From Phytohabitans kaempferiae (GTDB lineage Bacteria > Actinomycetota > Actinomycetes > Mycobacteriales > Micromonosporaceae), in NCBI RefSeq assembly GCF_042433955.1, contig NZ_JBHLUH010000009.1, forward strand, positions 62,001 to 126,000: a DNA stretch of 64,000 nt, given 5' to 3'. Both the position numbers and the translations under genes were made by a program. The notes below the pieces were generated by a model. It did not search any database. It saw only the letters and a program-made list of their open reading frames with translations, and had not been told where the DNA came from. Below, piece after piece: positions 59,117 through 64,000 of this stretch (position 1 is the stretch's first letter; every line of letters begins with the position of its first letter).

Positions 59117-59806
59117 TCAGCCGCCCGCTCGCCCGCTGGTGTCGGCGATCGCCTGGTCGAGCATCTCCAGGCCGAGCGCCAGCTCCTCGCGGGTGGCGGT
59201 GAGCGGCGGGGCGATCCGGAACGTGCCGCCCATGCCGGGCAGTTGCACCACGTTGAGGTGGAGGCCGAGCTCCAGGCAGCGGCGGGTGATCCGGGCGCCC
59301 AGCGCGTCCGCGCCGCCCTCGGCCGCGGCCAGCTCCACGCCCTGCATGAGGCCGCGGCCCCGGACGTCGCCGACCGCCGGATGCCGCTCCTTGATGGCCA
59401 CCAGGCCGGCGCGCAGGTACTCCCCCAGCTCCCGGGCCCGCGCGTCCAGCTCCTGCGCCCGCAGCACGTCGAGCACGGTGTTGCCGACCGCGGCCACGAG
59501 CGGGTCGGAGACGTGGGTCGTGTAGAAGAGGTACCCCCGCTCGTGCGCCCGCCGCTCGATCTCCTCGCTGGTCACGATGGCGGCCAGCGGCAGTCCGGCG
59601 CCGAGGGTCTTGGAGAGGGTGAGGATGTCCGGGACGATGCCGTCCCGCTCGAAGGCGTACCAGGTGCCGGTGCGGCAGAGCCCGGTCTGCGCCTCGTCGA
59701 CGATCAGCAACATCCCCCGCTCCCGGCACTTCTCGGCGAGCGCGGCGAAGTAGCCGAGCGGCGGCTCGATCACGCCGCCGGAGCTGAGGATCGGCTCGAG
59801 CGACTC
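59117..59806 (-). pseudogene. 3' half of a class III aminotransferase gene
   Basis: From LEPILSSGGVIEPPLGYFAA to the end the frame is a clean class III PLP aminotransferase: LLIVDEAQTGLCRTGTWYAF, the PLP-lysine in LTLSKTLGAGLPL, FYTTHVSDPLVAAVGNTVLD, DVRGRGLMQGVEL and FRIAPPLTATREEL. The N-terminal half, with the cofactor phosphate site, is missing: at about 59806 the sequence switches to an unrelated fragment on the other strand. The enzyme cannot be active. Related full genes (4-aminobutyrate/dialkylglycine type) run about 430 residues. Confidence 0.85.
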
Positions 59807-59809
59807 GTC

Positions 59810-59965
59810 GTGCTGTGGAGCGCGCACGCGCGGCGGGTGATGGCGTACGCCCTGCGGTACGAGGCCGGAGGCGACACGGCACCGCCGCCCCTGGTCGGCT
59901 ACGACGCCGCCGGAAACGTGCTGGCCGAGCACTCGCTTCCCGACCTCACCCGCACCCGGCGCTGA
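59810..59965 (+). pseudogene. 3' fragment of an unknown gene
   Basis: The plus frame reads LVVLWSAHARRVMAYALRYE, AGGDTAPPPLVGYDAAGNVL and AEHSLPDLTRTRR-stop, a natural C-terminus with VGYDAAGNVLAEH, as in some membrane-anchored partner proteins. There is no start. Its 5' side abuts the broken aminotransferase, so two convergent genes lost their 5' halves in one deletion or rearrangement. Confidence 0.5.
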
Positions 59966-59971
59966 CGGGGC

Positions 59972-60009
59972 GTCCGGCCTGGGCGGCGAGCGGCCCGCCC
60001 AGGCCGGAC
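59972..60009 (+). terminator. 14-bp perfect stem-loop
   Basis: GTCCGGCCTGGGCG and CGCCCAGGCCGGAC around a 10-base loop, six bases past the stop of the plus-strand fragment. The terminator of the lost gene has survived. Confidence 0.8.
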
Positions 60010-60171
60010 ATCGCGTGCGGTCGTTCCGGGAGCGATCTCCAGGACGAGACTCCTCCATCGATACATCTACGCCAATGCATCACGACGCGCCGAAACAACC
60101 CGGTTCGGACGTTTGGGACCCGAGATTGCGGCCATCTCGTGCCAGACCGGGCGATCAGAGGGACGTGGGTG

Positions 60172-61578
60172 ATGTTGGAGGAATCAGCGCGGGCAACCGC
60201 GGCGACCGCCGCCGCGCCGGACCGGGTCCTGTGCCCGGACAGCATGACCCGGGTACTCGTTACCGCCACCGCCCGGGCCCTGCACGGCCGGGACTGCGGC
60301 GACCTGGGCCGGCGGCCGATGCTCGCCCGCTACGGCGGGGTACTGGCATCCGGCGCGCGGCGGGCGGCGGCGCGTACCGCGAGCCAGGCGGCGGTGCCAC
60401 TGGCGGCCACCAGCGCGGTCGACGCCGACGACGTGGCGCGGTGGATCGTCGGCCAGTACCCGCGCCGGTCGTACCCCGCGGTGATCGTGGGCTCCCCGCA
60501 CGGCGCGGCCGCGCACCTGGCGACGGCGGCCGGCGTGCCGTGGCTGCCGTCCGGCTTCGAGATGGCGGTGCAGTGGCCGGACGGCTCGCCCGACGACCCC
60601 AACGCTGCGCTCACCCACGGCGCCGCGGTCGCCGCCCGGCTCCTCGCCGCCAACCCGGCGCTCACCATCCGCCAGGTGCACGACCCGGTGCTGCGCGGCG
60701 TGCTGGCCGGCTCCACCGTCTCCCTGCACGTGCGCTGGCAGCACCTGCCCGACCCGTACCGCGAGTTCCTCTCCGCCCAGCTCGACCGGAACGCCGCCGT
60801 GATCGTGGTGCGCGACATGCGTACCTGGCCGGTGCTCGACGTGGGCGCGGGGCACACGTTCCAGCTCGGCAGCCCGGCCAGCGGCCTGGACGCGGCCGAG
60901 TTCCGCACCGCCGGGACGCAGCTCTGCCAGGCACTGCGCTACCTCGACGCGGACCGGGTCCGCTGGCGCCCGCCCACCTCCTCCTGCCCGGAGCGGTACA
61001 CCGAGACCGGCGTCGAGGCCGGCTTCGAGGAGAGCGTGCGCGCGTGGGCCCGGGCCCGGCGGCTGCGCCTGCACCGCGTGCTGTACGCGGCGCCCGAGGC
61101 GTTCAGCGCCGCCGTCGCCGACCTGCACCGGCAGTGGCTGCGCGGCGCGGGCAAGACCGGCAACCGGCTCGTGGTGGAGAGCGGGCGGCTGCTCGACCCG
61201 GCCCAGGTGCTGCGGGCGGGCATGGTGCCGTACTGGTGCGAGACGCCCTCCAGCCGCGCGGCCATGGCGCTGAGCTGGTGGCTGGCCGGCAGCACCACGT
61301 TCAGCTCGGTGGACGTGCTGGTCGACGGCTTCGGCGTGCCGACCGCGGCGACCGCCAACCCGTCGCAGTGGAACGCGGCCGCCAAGTTCGGCGCGAAGCG
61401 GGCGGCGGTCGACCCGGCGGCCACCAACCTGGCGATGTTTCCGCTGCCCGTGCGGCACGCCACCGCCGTGCTGCGCAGCCAGGCCGCGGACCTGCCGCCG
61501 CCCCCGCCGCTCACGCCCGACGCGGCGATGGAGGCGATCGGCGAATGCGCGGCGACGCCCGCCATCCTGGTCTGCTGA
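60172..61578 (+). CDS. unrecognised 468-residue protein paired with an MBL-fold hydrolase
   Basis: No signal peptide or membrane helix. An early Rossmann-like stretch YPAVIVGSPHGAAAHLATAA is followed by VPWLPSGFEMAVQWPDGSPD. The middle has STVSLHVRWQHLPDPYREFL, DRNAAVIVVRDMRTWPVLDV and HTFQLGSPASGLDAAEF. Late: KTGNRLVVESGRLLDPAQVL, VPYWCETPSSRAAMALSWWL and DAAMEAIGECAATPAILVC. It looks like one enzyme-sized chain of unknown activity. ATG 60172 is chosen; only weak AGAGGGA precedes it. The next gene starts ten bases after its stop, so the two form an operon. Confidence 0.75.
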   Translation: MLEESARATAATAAAPDRVLCPDSMTRVLVTATARALHGRDCGDLGRRPMLARYGGVLASGARRAAARTASQAAVPLAATSAVDADDVARWIVGQYPRRSYPAVIVGSPHGAAAHLATAAGVPWLPSGFEMAVQWPDGSPDDPNAALTHGAAVAARLLAANPALTIRQVHDPVLRGVLAGSTVSLHVRWQHLPDPYREFLSAQLDRNAAVIVVRDMRTWPVLDVGAGHTFQLGSPASGLDAAEFRTAGTQLCQALRYLDADRVRWRPPTSSCPERYTETGVEAGFEESVRAWARARRLRLHRVLYAAPEAFSAAVADLHRQWLRGAGKTGNRLVVESGRLLDPAQVLRAGMVPYWCETPSSRAAMALSWWLAGSTTFSSVDVLVDGFGVPTAATANPSQWNAAAKFGAKRAAVDPAATNLAMFPLPVRHATAVLRSQAADLPPPPPLTPDAAMEAIGECAATPAILVC

Positions 61579-61588
61579 GGGGGTACGG

Positions 61589-62410
61589 ATGACCGCGGGC
61601 GACCCGCCGCCGGCGAGCGTGACGTACGTCGGCAACGCCACCACCATCCTGCGGATCGGCGACTTCACGATGCTCACCGACCCCAACTTCCTGCACGCCG
61701 GGCAGCGGGCCTACCTGGGGTACGGGATCTGGACCCGCCGCCGCGCGGAACCGGCACTGACCATCCCGGAGCTGCCGTCGCTGGACGGGATCCTGCTGTC
61801 GCACCTGCACGGCGACCACTTCGACCGGGTCGCCCGGCGCGGGCTGCCGCGGAACCTGACCGTGGTGACCACGCCGGCGGCGCAGCGGCGGCTGCGGCAG
61901 TGGGGGTTTCGGGCGGCGAGCGGGCTGGAGACGTGGGAGAGCCACGAGTTCGTCCGGGGCGACCAGCTGCTGCGGGTCACCGCCGCGCCCGGGCACCACG
62001 GCCCGCGCGGGCTGGAGCGGCTGCTGCCGCCGGTGATGGGCTCGATCCTCGAGCTGGAACGGGACGGGCGGTCGCTATTCCGGCTCTACGTCAGCGGGGA
62101 CACGCTGTACCGGTCGAGCCTGGCCGAGATCCCCCGCCGGTACCCGCGGATCGACGCGATGCTCATCCACCTCGGCGGCACGCGCGTGCTGGGCGTGCTG
62201 CTGACGATGGACGGGCGGCAGGGCAACCGGCTCACCCGCCTGATCCGGCCGGCGATGACGGTGCCGATCCACTACGACGACTACACGGCGTTCCGCTCGC
62301 CGCTCAGCGAGTACCTGCGCGAGGTGACCCGCAACGGCTCGGTGACCCGGATCCGCCAGATGCGCCGCGGCGAGACCGCCGAACTGCCGGTCCGCGGCCA
62401 CGTTCGCTGA
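61589..62410 (+). CDS. MBL-fold metallo-hydrolase (UlaG/NAPE-PLD-like)
   Basis: 273 residues. VTYVGNATTILRIGDFTMLT, DPNF, zinc motif LLSHLHGDHFDR, APGHHGPRG, YVSGDTLYRSSL (metal Asp), MLIHLGGTRVLG and VPIHYDDYTAF with the last His. All metal ligands are present. The layout resembles lipid or phosphodiester hydrolases of the UlaG/NAPE-PLD group rather than beta-lactamases. Cotranscribed with the unknown 468-residue protein, which may supply or receive its substrate. Confidence 0.87.
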   Translation: MTAGDPPPASVTYVGNATTILRIGDFTMLTDPNFLHAGQRAYLGYGIWTRRRAEPALTIPELPSLDGILLSHLHGDHFDRVARRGLPRNLTVVTTPAAQRRLRQWGFRAASGLETWESHEFVRGDQLLRVTAAPGHHGPRGLERLLPPVMGSILELERDGRSLFRLYVSGDTLYRSSLAEIPRRYPRIDAMLIHLGGTRVLGVLLTMDGRQGNRLTRLIRPAMTVPIHYDDYTAFRSPLSEYLREVTRNGSVTRIRQMRRGETAELPVRGHVR

Positions 62411-62537
62411 CGCGGCCCTACTCGGTGCGCGGCCCCACTCGGTGCGCGGCCCTACTCGGCCACGGCGGACGGGGCGCGTGGCCGCGTCCGGTGTCGTAGC
62501 CGCGTCCGGTGTCGTGGCCCGGCCCTACTCGGTGCGC
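62411..62537 (-). repeat. tandem copies of a gene 3' end and an 18-bp repeat
   Basis: CGCGGCCCTACTCGGTG recurs at about 62411, 62428 and 62445 and again at 62519-62537, where it is the true end of the permease gene (codons RTE-stop). Between them GCCGCGTCCGGTGTCGT occurs twice (62481, 62499). Confidence 0.75.
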
Positions 62538-64000
62538 AGCGCGTCTGGGCGCGTGGCCGCCCGGACGAAGGGCAGCGCGGCGGCGGTCGCCAGCAGCCCG
62601 GCGGTGAGGGCGGCGGCGCCGATCGCGGCGTATCCGCCCCAGGGCAGCCCGGCGGCGACAGTCGTGCCGTCGATGGCGGCCATCCGCACGTAGAGCCACG
62701 ACGTCGCGGCGGTCACGAGGATCGCCAGCCCGACGCCGAGCAACAGCGGCAGCACGGTGTGCAGGAGCACGCCCCGGCGCAGCAGCCGCTCCGGCACGCC
62801 GATCGCGGTCAGCGCCGCGTGCGCCCGCTGCCGCTCGCGGACCGCGTCGGCGGTGGTCACGGCGAGCGAGAGCCCGCCGGTCAGCACGACCGCGAGCGCG
62901 ACGACGAGCGCTGCCTGCCGGTAGCCCTCCGATCCGGAGTGTCCGAGCTGGACGGACTCGCGCGGGGTGGCCGGCGGCAGGGCCAGCGGCGTGGCGCCCA
63001 GCCCGCTGCGGACCGCCTCCACCGTGCCGGCCCGCCCGTCGGTGCCGACCAGCAGCGTCGGGAACCACCTGCCCGGACCGTCCCATCCGGACAGCAGCGA
63101 CGGCGGCACGAGCAGGTCGCCGCGGATCGCGAAGCCGTACGGCACGTCGGCGCCCAGCGCGTCCGGCAGCACCGCCGTGTCCAGAGTGGACGGGATGGCG
63201 ACCGCGGGCGCGGCCGGGTCGGCCCGGTCGCGCGGCTCCCCCACCGGCTGGAGCCGGCCCGCGCCGGCCAGCGTGGTCGCGTCGAACGTGCCGCCGGGCA
63301 GGCGGTACACGGTTTCCGGCCGGCAGCCCGGCAGCGGGCGACCCAGCACGGCGGCGAGCGCGGCGCAGTCGGCCACCACCGCGCGCACACCGTGGTCGAG
63401 CCGAGGAGTCTGGTCGGACGAGGACCAGTAGGTGCGCGATACGCCCGGAGGCAGCAGGGTCAGGGAGCGGACGGCGACCGTCGCGCGCACGCCCGGCACC
63501 GCTCGCACCGCCGCCACCGCGGGCTCCACATCGGAGCGATCGGCGAGCGTGGCGATGACGGTCCCCTCGGGCAGGACGTCGACCAGGTGGGCGTTGTCCT
63601 CCCGGTAGTCCGGCTTCAGGAGCGGCAGCAGCGCGACGAGCCAGCCGACCACGACCACCGCGAGCGCGGTGCCGACGACGGCCCGGGCGGCGCCGGCCGG
63701 GTCGCGCAGCATCCGCCGCCCGGCGAGCTGGCCGGCGAGTCCGGGCGCACGGTGGGCCAGCAGCGCCCCGGCCAGCCGGGACAGCGGAGCCGCACCGACC
63801 GCGAGGCCGACAAGGCAGGCGACCGCGCCGCCGAAGAGCAGTGCCCGGGCGTGCCACGCGCCGGTCACCAGGGCGGACCGGTCGGCGTACGCGGCGGCGA
63901 GCGCGACCAGCCCGGCCGCGAGCGGCACGAGCCGGATCGCCCGCGCGTCGGTCGGGGGCGGCCTGGCGGCGCGTGGCCAGCGGCGTCACGATCGCGCGGC
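62525..64000 (-). CDS. FtsX-like ABC permease, partial
   Basis: C-terminal part of a large membrane protein of the FtsX/MacB-permease family, cut by the window edge. Helices near LAAGLVALAAAYADRS, ARALLFGGAVACLVGLAVG and AVVGTALAVVVVGWLVALLP precede a large extracytoplasmic domain (about 250 residues, with VRAVPGVRATVAVRSL and DALGADVPYGFAIRGD). Then come QAALVVALAVVLTGGLSLAV, VLLHTVLPLLLGVGLAILV and AAIGAAALTAGLLATAAALP. ERQRAHAALTAIGVPERLLR is the family's coupling helix. In its main frame a TGA occurs near 63986, while the neighbouring frame there looks coding (RAIVTPLATRR). So there may be a frameshift between 63950 and 63985, or a start at GTG 63928. The ATPase partner is not in the window. 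Confidence 0.8.

Overview
The window is bacterial chromosomal DNA of very high G+C content, with mostly GC-ending codons, GTG and TTG starts, and many transcripts that look leaderless. With SigE- and ECF42-type sigma factors, DUF6069, CBM2/CBM32 glycosidases, a DrrAB-type exporter and a LitR/CarH-like regulator, it points to an actinomycete, most likely Micromonosporaceae (Actinoplanes/Micromonospora-like). The family placement is inference. No rRNA, tRNA, CRISPR array, prophage or complete insertion sequence was seen.

Layout. 1-1.1 kb: end of an unclassified gene and a PrmC-like methyltransferase. 1.1-3.8 kb: secreted rhamnogalacturonan lyase with a LacI-type operator region. 3.8-5.9 kb: eroded MFS gene with tandem repeats, a two-domain universal stress protein, and an inverted-repeat spacer holding a 139-bp MITE. 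5.9-9.7 kb: ATP-dependent ligase, K+ channel with an orphan KdpE-like regulator, and a triple zinc-ribbon protein. 9.7-17.5 kb: membrane protein divergent from an ECF42 sigma factor, MOSC protein, two MFS exporters (one with a divergent MarR regulator and paired operators) and a PAP2-like protein. 18.3-23.4 kb: secreted or secretion-related enzymes (endonuclease/phosphatase, vanadium-haloperoxidase-like protein, GH3-CBM2). 23.7-25.6 kb: B12-type MerR regulator divergent from phytoene synthase. 25.7-29.6 kb: HEAT-like protein, a chimeric sigma-factor remnant, and NAD-dependent ligase. 29.7-36 kb: GntR with a ceramidase-like protein, a truncated DUF6069 gene, the last two Weimberg-type enzymes, and an ADP-ribosylglycohydrolase.

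36-45.7 kb: Vps62-like membrane protein, a phosphodiesterase-type enzyme, then a polysaccharide island of GH18 chitinase, GH6 cellulase and GH3 with doubled CBM32. With the GH3-CBM2 and rhamnogalacturonan lyase, this fits a saprophyte feeding on plant and fungal walls. 45.8-49 kb: ABC-F protein, PAP2 phosphatase and an IS5-type MITE. 49-55.4 kb: ArsR with an AHSA1-PDZ fusion, a CYP152-like peroxygenase, and TetR divergent from a DrrAB-like exporter. 55.4-64 kb: small membrane proteins, MfpA-like pentapeptide protein, nuclease, a collision of two gene ends at 59.8 kb, an unknown protein paired with an MBL-fold hydrolase, and part of an FtsX-like permease.

Recurring themes are genome erosion (gene fragments, in-frame chimeras, MITEs), tandem copies of gene 3' ends that carry the stop codon (9.6, 57.7 and 62.4 kb), and promoters whose -10 box lies 6-8 nt before the start codon.
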